Below, in pieces: positions 52,303 through 62,472 of a stretch of DNA of 64,000 nucleotides. Position 1 is the stretch's first letter. Each line of letters opens with the position of its first letter. Where the stretch lies: assembly GCA_963777565.1 (NCBI GenBank), contig CAVZQZ010000007.1, positions 62,001-126,000 on the forward strand, written 5' to 3'. The notes beneath the pieces are model-generated. The model searched no databases, was not told the origin of the DNA, and was given only the letters and a program-made list of their open reading frames with translations. The translations under genes were made by a program, and so were the position numbers. Source of the stretch: CALMEC01 sp963777565. Its GTDB lineage: Bacteria; Actinomycetota; Thermoleophilia; Miltoncostaeales; Miltoncostaeaceae.

Positions 52303-53638
52303 CCGGCTCCGGGATCGCGATCCACTCGGGGGCAAGGCCGTCTCCCGTGATCAGGCGGGCGCCGCGGCCCCGAGTGACGAAGCTCCACGACCATCGCACC
52401 ATCACCAGGACGCGGTTCTGGAATCCGATCAGGTAGAACAGGTGGACGGCGAGCCACAACCACCAGGCCACAAAGCCGTGGAACCGCAGGCCGCGCAGTT
52501 CGGCGACCGCCTTCGCCCGCCCGATGGTCGCGAGGTTGCCCTTGTCCTTGTACGCGAACGGGACAGGTGGCTGCCCGGTGAGTCGGCGGTTGATCGCGCG
52601 ACCAGCGTACTGGCCCATCTGCATCGCCACCGGGGCGACCCCGGGAAGGGGTGTGCCCTCGACGGCGACCATGTCCCCGATGACGAACACCTCGGGGTGG
52701 CCCAGAAGGGTGAGGTCCGTGCCGACGGGCACACGGCCGATGCGATCGGTCTCGAGCCCGGCGGCTCCGGCCAGCCGCGTCGCGAGGGGCGACGCCGCGA
52801 CCCCCGCCGCCCAGACGACCGTGCGCGCGGCGATGTGCTCGGACCGTCCGTCCTGCTCAACGCTCACACCCGTTGCGTCGACCTCACGGACGAAGCAGCG
52901 GGTGCGGACGGTCACGCCGATGTCGCCGAGCGATCGGACGGCCTGAGCGGACTGGCTCGGCTGGAACGACCCGAGGATGCGCTCCGCGCCCTCCACCAGC
53001 AGCACGCGCGCGGCGGACGGGTCGTACGAGCTGAACTGGTTGCGCATGGTGTCGCCCGCGATCTCGCCGATCTGCCCGGCGAGCTCCACGCCGGTCGGGC
53101 CGCCGCCGACGACCACGAACGTGAGCCACTCCCGTCGCGCCACCGGGTCGGTCTCCATCTCGGCGGCCTCGAACGCGAGCAGGATTCGCCTGCGGATTGC
53201 GAGCGCGTCCTCGAGCGACTTGAGGGCCGGAGCGGACTCCTGCCACTCGTCGTGGCCGAAGTAATGATTGCGCATCCCGGCGGCCACGACGAGGGAGTCG
53301 TAGGGCAGCCGGAGGTCCTCGCCGCCCCCGGCGGCGCGGCCGACGACGACCTCGCGCGAGGCCAGGTCGAAGTCGTGCACCTCGCCGAGGACCACCCGCG
53401 CGTTGCGCTGGCGGCGAAGCACGGCGCGCAGCGGCGTGGCGATCTCGCCGGGCGACAGCGAGCCGGTCGCCACCTGGTAGAGCAGCGGCTGGAAGAGGTG
53501 GAAGTTGCGCCGGTCGACGAGGGTGATGTCGACGGGCGCGCGCTTGAGCGCCTTCACCGCTCGCAGGCCGCCGAATCCACCCCCGACGACCACGACATGG
53601 TGGCGCTGCACGGCGGTCGTGTCGGCGGGTGCGGTCAT
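52280..53638 (-). CDS. ndh: Type II NADH dehydrogenase (NDH-2)
   Basis: 452 residues. FAD-binding GXGXXG in VVVVGGGFGGLRAVKAL, NFHLFQPLLYQVATGSLSPG (quinone-site AQxAxQ-type region), NADH-binding VVGGGPTGVELAGQIGEIAG, second FAD motif VFVIGDMVAVEGTPLPGVAP and VAMQMGQYAGRAINRRL. The C-terminal amphipathic helix WWLWLAVHLFYLIGFQNRVL attaches it to the membrane. It feeds electrons from NADH to quinone without proton pumping. TAACGT ends 7 nt before the ATG. Confidence 0.95.
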   Translation of the reverse strand: MTAPADTTAVQRHHVVVVGGGFGGLRAVKALKRAPVDITLVDRRNFHLFQPLLYQVATGSLSPGEIATPLRAVLRRQRNARVVLGEVHDFDLASREVVVGRAAGGGEDLRLPYDSLVVAAGMRNHYFGHDEWQESAPALKSLEDALAIRRRILLAFEAAEMETDPVARREWLTFVVVGGGPTGVELAGQIGEIAGDTMRNQFSSYDPSAARVLLVEGAERILGSFQPSQSAQAVRSLGDIGVTVRTRCFVREVDATGVSVEQDGRSEHIAARTVVWAAGVAASPLATRLAGAAGLETDRIGRVPVGTDLTLLGHPEVFVIGDMVAVEGTPLPGVAPVAMQMGQYAGRAINRRLTGQPPVPFAYKDKGNLATIGRAKAVAELRGLRFHGFVAWWLWLAVHLFYLIGFQNRVLVMVRWSWSFVTRGRGARLITGDGLAPEWIAIPEPVSPSSRA

Positions 53639-53645
53639 TGCACCG

Positions 53646-53651
53646 ACGTTA
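53646..53651 (-). promoter_or_regulatory. -10 element (TAACGT) of a leaderless promoter for ndh
   Basis: TAACGT on the minus strand ends 7 nt before the ATG at 53638. Confidence 0.45.
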
Positions 53652-53682
53652 GCGTTCCCGGCGACCTCGTCGCCCCAGCGGC

Positions 53683-54087
53683 TTAGCCTCGGGCTTGGTC
53701 CTCTGCCACGCTGAGACCCATCACCTTGATGACATCGCGCATCGAGAGGATCCCGACCAGGTGGTCCTCTTCGAAGACGACGACGTGCCGGATGTGGTGA
53801 CGCATCATCGCCTCGGCCGCCTGTACCGCCGGCCAGCTCGGCGCCGCCGCGATCAGCTTGCTGTGCATGTAGTCGCCCACCCGCGCGTCATCGGGGTCGG
53901 CGCCCTCCGCGAGCGCTCGGAGGATGTCCCGCTCGGTCACGATGCCCGGACCGGGAAGCGACTGGTCGAGCACCAGCGCGGCGCCCGTGTGGTACTGGCC
54001 CATGCGTACCGCGGCCTGGCGGAGCGTCGTGTCGGCGCCGACGGTGGCCTCGATGGGCGACATGATCTCTGACACTTGGACTGGCAT
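53683..54087 (-). CDS. CBS domain pair protein
   Basis: 134 residues forming one Bateman module. CBS1 QVSEIMSPIEATVGADTTLR QAAVRMGQYHTGAALVLDQS then GPGIVTERDILRALAEGADP; CBS2 VGDYMHSKLIAAAPSWPAVQ AAEAMMRHHIRHVVVFEEDH LVGILSMRDVIKVM. These modules bind adenine nucleotides and sense energy state. TAGGCT ends 6 nt before the ATG, a leaderless layout. Downstream of it on the same strand is ndh, but ndh has its own promoter signal. Confidence 0.92.
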   Translation of the reverse strand: MPVQVSEIMSPIEATVGADTTLRQAAVRMGQYHTGAALVLDQSLPGPGIVTERDILRALAEGADPDDARVGDYMHSKLIAAAPSWPAVQAAEAMMRHHIRHVVVFEEDHLVGILSMRDVIKVMGLSVAEDQARG

Positions 54088-54093
54088 GGCCGT

Positions 54094-54099
54094 AGCCTA
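54094..54099 (-). promoter_or_regulatory. -10 element (TAGGCT) of a leaderless promoter for the CBS gene
   Basis: TAGGCT on the minus strand ends 6 nt before the ATG at 54087. Confidence 0.4.
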
Positions 54100-54139
54100 A
54101 CGATCGAATTCCGCCTTGTCACGTTCGTCACATTGTGGG

Positions 54140-54955
54140 GTGGTTGCGCTGCTGATCGATACCGTCGTGGCACGATCCACCTTCCGTCTCGCCACGAGCG
54201 TGAGCCGAGAATCCGCCTCGGTGGTGCTCCTGCACGCGGGCGTCGCGGATCGACGGAGTTGGCTTGGGGTGATGCGCGCCCTCATGCCGGACCACGGGTC
54301 GGTCGCGTACGACCGCCCGGGTTTCGGCGACACGCCGGCGGCCGGATCGGCCGGGACCGAGCTCGATCACCTCGACGCGGTCGTCGAGACGCTCGCGTCG
54401 GCTCCGCTGGTGCTGGTCGGCAACTCGCAGGGCGGGCGGATCGCAATCGACTTCGCCCTGCGCTCACCCGGGCTCGTGCGGACCCTCGTGCTCGTCGCGC
54501 CGGCGATCGGAGGGGCGCCCGAACCCGCGCTCGACGGCGCAGTCGCGGCACTCGCGCACGCCATCGACGCGGCCGAGGCCGCGCGCGATCTCGACGAGGT
54601 CAATCGGCTCGAGGCGCTCGCGTGGCTCGACGGTCCGGCAGGCCCCGAGGGAAGAGCGGCGCCGGAGGCTCGGGCGCTCTTCCTCACGATGAACGGTATC
54701 GCGCTCGCGTCCGGCGACGCGGCCAGGGTCGAAGCACCGACGTCTGCGTACGGGCGTCTCGAGGATCTGCGTGCACCGACGCGGGTGATCGTCGGCAGCC
54801 TGGACCTTCCGCACGTGATCGCGCGGGCGCGCGAACTGGCGGTCCGTGCCCCGCGGGCGGAGCTCACCGTCATGGACGGCGTGGCGCATCTTCCTCAGCT
54901 CGAGCGGCCCGGCGAGGTCGCGGCGCTCATTCGCGCCGCCATCGCCGCGGCCTGA
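54140..54955 (+). CDS. Alpha/beta hydrolase
   Basis: About 271 residues. VVLLHAGVADRRSWLGVMRA (oxyanion strand, HxG), VAYDRPGFGDTPAAGS, nucleophile elbow GNSQGG, and C-terminal catalytic His in DGVAHLPQLERPGEVAALIR. The acid is probably in VIVGSLDLPHVIARA. Substrate unknown; the fold includes esterases, C-C hydrolases and haloperoxidases. Start is uncertain among GTG 54140, GTG 54167 and TTG 54116. Confidence 0.85.
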   Translation: MVALLIDTVVARSTFRLATSVSRESASVVLLHAGVADRRSWLGVMRALMPDHGSVAYDRPGFGDTPAAGSAGTELDHLDAVVETLASAPLVLVGNSQGGRIAIDFALRSPGLVRTLVLVAPAIGGAPEPALDGAVAALAHAIDAAEAARDLDEVNRLEALAWLDGPAGPEGRAAPEARALFLTMNGIALASGDAARVEAPTSAYGRLEDLRAPTRVIVGSLDLPHVIARARELAVRAPRAELTVMDGVAHLPQLERPGEVAALIRAAIAAA

Positions 54956-54964
54956 CCGTCCGCG

Positions 54965-55765
54965 TCAGGTCTGGCAGGTCGGGCACCAGGAGACCGTCCG
55001 GTTGGCGTCGCCCATTCCGCGCGACGCGACCGGCGTGCCGCACCGGCGGCACGGACGGCCGGCTCGCCCGTACACCCACGTGCGCTCCCGGCTTCTCGGG
55101 TCGGGCGAACGGTACGTCACGATCGGTCCGCGGTGGCGCACGCCGTCGGCCAGGAGGCGCGATGCGGTGCGCCCCAGCCCCGCGGCCTCGTCGGCGCTGA
55201 GGGCGCCCACCGCCCGCCACGGGCTGATGCCGCAGAGGAAGAGCGTCTCGCTGCGATAGACGTTGCCGATGCCGGCGACGACCCGCTGATCCATGAGCGC
55301 GTCGCCGACCGGGCGCGTGGGATCGACGCGCGCCAGGGCTCGGGCGGTCGCATCGCCGGGTTCGATGTCGGCGTCGAGCAGGTCGGGACCCAGCGCCGTA
55401 ACCGCCGGGATGAGCTCCCCCGGCCCGTAGAGGCGCAGGCGCGGGCCGCCGTACTGCGCGGCGACGTGATGCTCGGTCCACAGCGCCACCCACAGGCCGC
55501 GCGGTGACGGCGACCGCTCGCTGCCGGCGAGCCGCCACCTGCCGCCCATTCCCAGGTGCGAGTGCAGCACATCGCCCGACGCGAACCGGATGAGATGGTG
55601 CTTGCCCTCGGCGGCGACCTCATCGACGCGGAGTCCGGTGAGCCGATCGGGCAGGCGCTGCGGGTCCACGCGGGGCTCGGGCGCGTCGACGCGGACGATC
55701 ACCTGCCCCGTCAGGGCTGCGCCGAGACGCAACGCGTTGCGGTGGCTGACCTGTCCCTCCGGCAC
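54965..55765 (-). CDS. nei: Endonuclease VIII-type DNA glycosylase (Nei)
   Basis: 266 residues. N-terminus MPEGQVSHRNALRLGAALTG: the catalytic Pro2-Glu3 with PEG, as in Nei, rather than PEL of Fpg. GKHHLIRFASGDVLHSHLGM GG carries the beta-hairpin Lys; H2TH motif VAGIGNVYRSETLFLCGISP; C-terminal zinc finger CRRCGTPVASRG ... SWCPTCQT. It excises oxidised pyrimidines. GTG start, 10 nt after the cupin stop. It is the third gene of a run with lhr and the cupin, suggesting DNA repair. Confidence 0.93.
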   Translation of the reverse strand: MPEGQVSHRNALRLGAALTGQVIVRVDAPEPRVDPQRLPDRLTGLRVDEVAAEGKHHLIRFASGDVLHSHLGMGGRWRLAGSERSPSPRGLWVALWTEHHVAAQYGGPRLRLYGPGELIPAVTALGPDLLDADIEPGDATARALARVDPTRPVGDALMDQRVVAGIGNVYRSETLFLCGISPWRAVGALSADEAAGLGRTASRLLADGVRHRGPIVTYRSPDPRSRERTWVYGRAGRPCRRCGTPVASRGMGDANRTVSWCPTCQT

Positions 55766-55775
55766 TCCGGTGCTC

Positions 55776-56093
55776 CTATCCCTCGGCCAGGGCGAAGACC
55801 ACCAGCACCGAGAGGTCCTCGGCGATCTGCACGAACCGATGGTCCGCGCCCGCCTCGACGAAGATCACGCTTCCGGGCCCGACGGTCCGGCGGCGACCGT
55901 CGCACTCGAAATCAGCCCGGCCCGCGATGACGTAGTAGAGCTCATCCCGCGCGTGCGGCTGCTGGGGGTCCCCGGCTCCCGCCGGCAGCTCGTAGAGGCC
56001 GCCGCTCATCGACCCGGTCCTGAGGAACTCCTGGTAGAGCTGGCCCGCGGCGATCCGGTCGCCACGAACTCCGTCGAGGTCGTCGATCTGCAT
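55776..56093 (-). CDS. Small cupin domain protein
   Basis: 105 residues. SMSGGLYELPAGAGDPQQPH then ARDELYYVIAGRADFECDGR RRTVGPGSVIFVEAGADHRF form a single cupin barrel with motif 1 (PHARDELYYVIAG) and motif 2 (GSVIFVEAGADHRF), retaining the His and Glu metal ligands. Reaction unknown. ATG overlaps the lhr stop (TGATG), so the three genes lhr-cupin-nei are coupled. Confidence 0.88.
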   Translation of the reverse strand: MQIDDLDGVRGDRIAAGQLYQEFLRTGSMSGGLYELPAGAGDPQQPHARDELYYVIAGRADFECDGRRRTVGPGSVIFVEAGADHRFVQIAEDLSVLVVFALAEG

Positions 56094-59000
56094 CAGCGCG
56101 ACTCGGAGCGAAGCTCGAGGCCGCGAAGCCCCGAGAAGAACCCGGCCTCCAGCATCACCGGCTCGGCGACCGACCCGAACACCGAGATGCCGTCGAATCG
56201 TTCGACGCTCACCCGGCGACCGCGACCGGACCGGATCCACTCGGCGAGCGCGGCGACCGCGTGGCCCATCCACTCCGGCTCCGGCTCGCGCAGCGCGAGC
56301 AGGCTGCGGCCACCGCGCTCCAGGTAGAGCACCGGGACGCCGTCCACCAAGACCACCTGCGCGCCGAACGTCCGGGAGGGCCCGCGATTGGCGCCGCGTC
56401 TGGGCCAGGGGACCGCCGCTCCGAAGGGCTGGGCCGGATCGGCTGCGCCCAGGACCAGCGTCACCGGGTCGGTCGTCCGGCTCGCGCACGTCGCGCAGCC
56501 GTTCGACCGCCCCGGGCATCGCGAACTGCGCACCGCCGAGCCCGGCCAGGAAGTAGCCGCGGCGGCAGCGCCCGAGCGTCTCGAGCTCCGACAACGGCCG
56601 GTACACGCCCGCGAACCCGCCCGCAACGCCGTCGCCGAGGACCGCGGCGCGGGTCACGACGCCGTGGCGCTCCAGGAGCACCTCGGCGACGGCCCGGGCG
56701 CGCTCGTCGTGCGCGGGTGCCCGCGCAAAGAGGCGGCCGGTCAACGACCAGCGCCCGGCGACGGCGCCGCGGGCCGCACCGGCGCCGCGGGCGCTGCGCC
56801 GTCCGAACCGCGCGGAGCTCGAGGTGGGGCGCGGCAGCCGTCGCGGGGCGCGAAGCGGCATCCAGAGGTCGTTGGTGACCTCCCCGGCCCACACCAGGCT
56901 CCACAGCGTCGTGAAGATCTCCTCGGCTGGTGCGTCGAGCCCACCGCAGATCTCGTCCCAGAACGCCGCACCCGAGCCGAGCGCGCCGCGCAGGCGGTCC
57001 GCGAGGTCGCCCTCGGGCGCCGGATCCGACGGCGGCGGGCCGAGCAGCGGAGCGTCGTCACGGAAGTAGACGGCCACCCGCCCGCCATCGCGGCCCATCG
57101 CCCCGGCGCCGACCCAGACGATCTCGCCCGCCCCGGCCAGGGCATCGAGCCACGTCGGGCGAATATCCGCCGATCCGTCGCGGGAAGACCTCCTGCTCCC
57201 ACTGGGCCGCCGGCAGCGCGAGCCCCTGCAGCGGGCCGATCACCTCCCGCAGCGCGTCGGGTCCGGGGGCCTGGTGCGCACGATCGATCCTCTGCCAGGC
57301 GGGCAGGAAGCGGCCGAGCGTCTCGGCCTCGACCGGCTCGACCTCACGCCGGGCGACGGCCAGGCTCGCGCGGCGAAGCCGCCGCAGCACCTCGGCGTCG
57401 CACCACTCCCTGCCCGAGGAGCCCGGGCGGATCTCGCCGCGCACGAGGGCGCCGTCGCTCTTCGAGACCGCTCAGCTGCCTCGGTGGCCGCGTCCACGGC
57501 AATCCCGAGACGGTCCGCGACTTGACGCGCCACGAACGGCCCGTGCCCGCGGGCGTAGCGTGCGATCAATCCCGTCAGGGCGTCGGGGACGGGTTCGAGG
57601 AACGCGTCGGGCAGTCCGGCGGGCGGCATCGCCCCGAGCCCGTCGCGGTAGCGCCCCGCGTCCTCGGCCGCGATCCACCGCTCGGATCCGGCCAGGCGGA
57701 TGGGCACCGCACGCCGCTCGCCCCGCAGCTCCTCGAGCAACGTCGCCGCTCGATCGGGCTCGACGAGGCGTTCGGCGATCTCCGCCTCGGTGAGATCGCC
57801 GAGGCGCCGGAGCATGTCGTGGAGGCCGTCCCCGTTGCGTGCCCGGGTGCGTTCCGACCGCCACTGGAGGTCGGCCTCCAGCGCGTCCAGCGCCTCGGCG
57901 TCGATGAGCTCCCGCAGCTCCTCCTGGCCGAGCAGCTCACGCAGCAGGTCGCGGTCGAGGGTGAGGGCCTGGGCACGTCGCTCGGCGGCCGGCGTGTCGT
58001 CCTCGTACATGTAGGTGGCGACGTACTCGAACAGGAGCGACCCGGCGAACGGCGACGCCGTCGCGGTCTCGACCTCGACCACCGCCAGCTCGCGCGACTG
58101 GACGCGGCGCAGGACGTCCCGCAGCGCCGGCAGGTCGAACCAGTCGTTGAGGCACTCCCGGTAGGTCTCCAGGATGATCGGGAAGCTGCCGTACCGACGC
58201 GCCACCTCGAGCAGCGACGACGACTTGAGGCGCTGCTGCCAGAGCGGCGTGCGCCGGCCCGGGCCGGCGGCGCGGGATGAGCAGCGCTCGCGCCGCGTTC
58301 TCCCGAAAGCGCGCGCCGAACAGCGCCGTGCGAGCCGAGCTCGCCGACCACGAGGTCCTCGACCTCACCCGGGTCGATCAGGGCGATGTCGCCCGACGGG
58401 GCGTCGTCGGCGTCCGGCAGGTGGATCGCGATGCCGTCGTCGCTCCAGATGGCATGGGCGGTCGCGCCGCCACGCTCGCGCAGACGCGATCGCAGCGCCA
58501 TCGCCCAGGGCGCGTGGACCCGGGCGCCGAACGGCGTCAGGACGCACAGCCGCCAGTCGCCGATCTCGTCGCGGAAGCGCTCGACCACCACGGTGCGGTC
58601 GCTCGGCACCGCCCCGGTCGCGGCGAGCTGGTCCTCGAGGTACGCCACCAGGTTCACGGCGGCCCGCTCGTCGAACGCCGCTTCCTCGCGGAGCCGCGCG
58701 AGGCGCACGATCGCGGCCGCGCCGACACGAGCTCGCGCGCGAGCTTTCCGACCGCCCGACCGAGCTCGTACCGGGCGGCCGACGCCCTCGCCCTTCCAGA
58801 ACGGCACGGCGCCGGGAACGCCCGGCGCGGGGGACACCATCACACGGTCGCGGGTGATCTCCTCGATCCGCCACGTGGAGGCGCCCAGCATGAAGGTCTG
58901 CCCGGTGCGCGCCTCGTAGACCATCTCCTCGTCCAGCTCGCCGACGCGGTGCGCCGTCGACGAGGTACACCGCGTAGAGGCCCACGGTCGGGGATGGTGC

Positions 59001-60559
59001 CCGCGTTCTGCACCGCGAGCTGACGCGCGCCGTCGCGGCCGCGCACCGTGCCGTCGGTGCGGTCCCACACGACCCGCGGCGCGCAGCTCGGCGAACTCGT
59101 CGGACGGGTAGCGGCCGGCGAGCATGTCGAGCACGCCCGTCGAGCTGCTCGCGCGAGAGCTCCGCGAACGGGTACGCGCCCCTCGCGAGGGCGTGCAGGT
59201 CGTCCACCGTCCACGGGTCGTTCGCGCACGGTCGCGACGATCTGCTGGGCGAGCACGTCGAGCGGCAGGCGCGGGCACGCGCGTCTCCTCGATCGCGCCG
59301 CGGCGCATCCGCGCCACGACCGCGGCGCACTCCAGGAGGTCGCCGCGGTACTTCGGGAAGATCCGCCCGCGGCTCGGCGCCGCCGACCTGGTGGCCGGCC
59401 CGGCCGATGCGCTGCATGCCGCGGGCCACGCTGCGGGGGCTCTCCACCTGGATGACGAGGTCGACCGCGCCCATGTCGATTCCGAGCTCGAGGCTGCTGG
59501 TGGCGACGAGCGCGGGCAGGCGTGCCGGCCTTGAGCTCCTCCTCGATGATCACCCGCTGCTCCGCGGCGAGGCTCCCGTGGTGGGCGCGCGCCACCTCCT
59601 CCTCGGCCAGCTCGTTCAGGCGCAGCGCCAGGCGCTCGGCCAGGCGCCGGTTGTTGACGAAGATCAGCGTCGAGCGGTGGGCGCGGATCAGCTCGAGCAG
59701 CCGCCGGGTACATCGCCGGCCAGATCGACTTGCGCGCTCCGGCGTCGCCGGGCACGGTCAGCGGATCGTCGTGCACGGGCGCGCCGGGGTTCGCGAGGTC
59801 GCGCATGTCCTCGACCGGCACGATCACCTCGAGGTCGAGCTCCTTGCGCTGGCCGGCGTCGACGATCGTGACCGGACGCGGGCGCCCGGCGTCGTCCTTG
59901 CCGCCGAGGAAGCGGGCGATCTCCTGGAGCGGGCGCTGCGTGGCCGAGAGGCCGATTCGCTGCAGCGGCCACCGTCGACGGCCCGCGTTCCAGCCGCTCG
60001 AGGCTGAGCGCCAGGTGGGCGCCGCGCTTCGTCGCGGCAACGGCGTGGATCTCGTCGACGATCACCGTGCGCGCCGCCGGAGCATCTCCACGCCCCGCGA
60101 GGTGAGCAGCAGGTAGAGGCTCTCCGGGGTGGTGATGAGGACGTCGGGCGGCTCGCGCAGCATGCGCGCGCGGTCGCGCTGCGGCGTGTCGCCGGTGCGC
60201 ACCGCCACGGACATCTCGGGAAGCTCGAGTCCCCGGCGCCGGGCCGCGTCCGCGAGCCCGGCCAGGGGGCCGCGGAGGTTGCGCTCCACGTCGTAGTTCA
60301 GCGCCTTGAGCGGGGAGATGTAGAGCAGGCGCGTGGCGGCCTCCCCGCGCAGACGCTCTTCGATGAGGCCGTTCAGCCCCCAGAGGAACGCCGCGAGGGT
60401 CTTGCCCGACCCGGTCGGCGCGAGGATCAGGGCGTGCTCCCCGGCCGCGATCGCCGGCCAGCCCAGCCGTTGCGCGTCGGTCGGCGCCGCGAACGCGCGC
60501 GCGAACCAGTCCGCGACGAGTGGATGGAACGGGGCCATACGGGCGGGGGCGGTCGCCAC
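56093..60559 (-). pseudogene. lhr: Lhr family ATP-dependent helicase, broken by many +1 insertions
   Basis: Begins MATAPARMAPFHPLVADWFA with helicase motif I APTGSGKTLAAFLWGLNGL, SPLKALNYD and TTPESLYLLLT. After about 60075 the frame changes about 18 times, each piece still Lhr: VDEIHAVAATKRGAHLALSL, RIGLSATQRPLQEIARFLGG, IFVNNRRLAERLALRLNELA, ARAHHGSLAAEQRVIIEEEL, ATSSLELGIDMGAVDLVIQV, QRIGRAGHQVGG, VDDLHALARGAYPFAELSRE, WRIEEITRDRVMVSPAPGVP, SGRGRRVSVERFDGISVFGS. Nearly all changes need one base removed. The full protein would be about 1480 residues, normal for Lhr. GTG 60559 has a leaderless -10 upstream. Confidence 0.88.
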
Positions 60560-60565
60560 CCGTGG

Positions 60566-60571
60566 ATCGTA
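60566..60571 (-). promoter_or_regulatory. -10 element (TACGAT) of a leaderless promoter for lhr
   Basis: TACGAT on the minus strand ends 6 nt before the GTG at 60559. Confidence 0.4.
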
Positions 60572-60637
60572 GCCGTCCCGACCCGGATCCCGTCGGGGTG
60601 CGGCGGGGTCGCCGGGGCACGCCCGGTCTGACCGCTC

Positions 60638-61507
60638 CTAGGGGGCGGCGGTCATGCCACCTCCGCCGACGGCGGTCATCGTGACCCGTGCGGTGAGCTC
60701 TCCACCGGTCGGGCCGCGGAACATCCCCTTGATCGGCGGGACGTCGGAGTAGCTGCGCCCGTGCCCGATCTTCACATGGTTCTCGTCGGCGAATCCGCGG
60801 TTGGTCGGGTCGACCCCGACCCACGTTCCCGTGCCGCCACCGGCCGGGAGAAACACCTCGAGCCAGGCATGGGTCTCGACTTCGGCCGACTCCAGCCCCG
60901 ATCCGCTGCTCACGAACAGGTAGCCGGAGCAGTACCGGGCGGCGATGCCCAGGCGGCGCAGCACGATGAGGGCGAGGTGCACGAAGTCCTGGCACACGCC
61001 GGCGCCGGCGGCCAGGAAGTCGGCGACGGTCGAGCCCACGTAGGTCACGCCCGGGCGATACTCGAACCGCTCGGGGATCGCCTCGGTCAGCGCGAGCGCC
61101 GTCGCGAGCGGTGTGGATGCTCTCACCTCGCCCATCAGGCTGCCGAGGTCCCGGTCCGGCGGGGTCGGGACCGCCGGGTACAGGAACTCGGCGACCGCGT
61201 CGCGATATCCGGGCAGCTCGAGCTCGTCCCATCCGGGGTCGGGACGGGCCGCTGTCGGGATCGTCTCCACCTGCGAGCTCACGTCGATCGTCAGGGCATC
61301 GTGCGGCTGGACGACCTCGAACTCGTGGACCGTCGTGCCAAAGTAGTCGTCGTATTCGTAGACGCGCGCCTCGGGCGTCGTCGTGAGGGTGAAGTCCCGC
61401 CGCTTCTGGGCCGGGGTGGTGGCCGGGCGGACGCGCAGGGCGTTCATGCTGTCGGTCACCGGGCCCGGATAGCGGTACTCGGTCGTGTACCGGATGTCGA
61501 AGATCAC
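60638..61507 (-). CDS. Transglutaminase-like cysteine protease family protein
   Basis: 289 residues. N-terminal beta domain (FDIRYTTEYRYPGPVTDSMN, the Bact_transglu_N fold) and the core with Cys in GAGVCQDFVHLALIVLRRLG, His in EVETHAWLEVFLP and Asp in GVDPTNRGFADENHVKIGHG RSYSDVPP. The last segment is the bacterial-family signature. Activity could be peptide hydrolysis or amide formation. ATG overlaps the Alpha-E stop by 4 bp, placing it third in an operon with Alpha-E and ATP-grasp genes. Confidence 0.92.
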   Translation of the reverse strand: MIFDIRYTTEYRYPGPVTDSMNALRVRPATTPAQKRRDFTLTTTPEARVYEYDDYFGTTVHEFEVVQPHDALTIDVSSQVETIPTAARPDPGWDELELPGYRDAVAEFLYPAVPTPPDRDLGSLMGEVRASTPLATALALTEAIPERFEYRPGVTYVGSTVADFLAAGAGVCQDFVHLALIVLRRLGIAARYCSGYLFVSSGSGLESAEVETHAWLEVFLPAGGGTGTWVGVDPTNRGFADENHVKIGHGRSYSDVPPIKGMFRGPTGGELTARVTMTAVGGGGMTAAP

Positions 61508-62472
61508 CGGCGGCTCACGTGCAGGGCCGGCCGCTCCGCTCCGGCGAAGTACCGCTGTGCGATGTCGGCATCCACCGCGGCGAGTTCCTTCTGGACGATT
61601 CCGAGCGTCTCGAGGAGGGCGGGGACGCGAGGCACCTCGCGCTGGCGAAAGTCGAGATCCGCCGCGAGGCGAGCGAGCCGCAGCACCGGTGGGGACGTGG
61701 ACGCACCGATGTCGGCGCTCGCGAGGGCCCGCCGCACCCCGTCCACGCAGGCGGCGATGGAGTCGGGAAATGCGTCCTCGAAGATCAGGAACCGGGCGAC
61801 CGGGACCAGATGCGGCGGGGTCGACGTCGCCCGGCGGAAAGCCTGGAGGCCCCCGACCGCCCGCAGGAGCGCGAGCGCCGGCCCGTCGCGAGCCGAGTCG
61901 TGGTCGTCGGCCCAGTACGCCGACGGCAGCGTGACGAGCAGCATCCGCAGCACCATGTCGGCCGCCTCGAGGTCGGCGCCGGCGTGCAAGAACGCCCAGC
62001 CGTCGTCGCGCAGCATCGTCCGGCGCTGCACACCCCAGAACAGGGAGCAGCGCTCACGCACGACGTCGAACAGCGCCGATGGCTCCCGGCGGAGCTCCGG
62101 CGTGATGTCCTGCTGCGAGATGCGCATGTGGAACGTGTTGACGGTCTCCCACATGTCGAGCGATATGACGTCGCGCACCGCTCGCGCATGGGCCTGCGCC
62201 GCGTCGATGGACGCGACGATCGAGGCGGGGTGCGACCGGTCGGCGACGAGCAGCCCGATCGTCGCGTCGGCGGTGGCCGGACGCCGCGCGACGAGCTGCG
62301 CCGTGCCGGTCATCGCGAGCAGCGAGTCCCAGGACAGGGTCATGGCCGACGGATCCGCCTGCTGACCCTCGACGGCGGTGTCGAGCACTCCCTGCAGGAG
62401 TCGCGCGGTGTGGTCCGCGCGCGCCACGGATCGCCCGAGCCAGAAGAGCTCATGCGCAATCCTCGCCAGCAT
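61504..62472 (-). CDS. Alpha-E domain protein
   Basis: 322 residues, nearly all helical. MLARIAHELFWLGRSVARAD HTARLLQGVLDT is the diagnostic N-terminus; SISLDMWETVN-type segment (VISLDMWETVNTFH), SLFWGVQRRTMLRDDGWAFL HAGADLEAADMVLRMLL and EDAFPDSIAACVDGVRRALA follow. The domain always neighbours circularly permuted ATP-grasp and transglutaminase genes and is thought to assist amide or peptide formation; biochemistry is lacking. ATG overlaps the ATP-grasp stop (ATGA). Confidence 0.92.
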   Translation of the reverse strand: MLARIAHELFWLGRSVARADHTARLLQGVLDTAVEGQQADPSAMTLSWDSLLAMTGTAQLVARRPATADATIGLLVADRSHPASIVASIDAAQAHARAVRDVISLDMWETVNTFHMRISQQDITPELRREPSALFDVVRERCSLFWGVQRRTMLRDDGWAFLHAGADLEAADMVLRMLLVTLPSAYWADDHDSARDGPALALLRAVGGLQAFRRATSTPPHLVPVARFLIFEDAFPDSIAACVDGVRRALASADIGASTSPPVLRLARLAADLDFRQREVPRVPALLETLGIVQKELAAVDADIAQRYFAGAERPALHVSRR

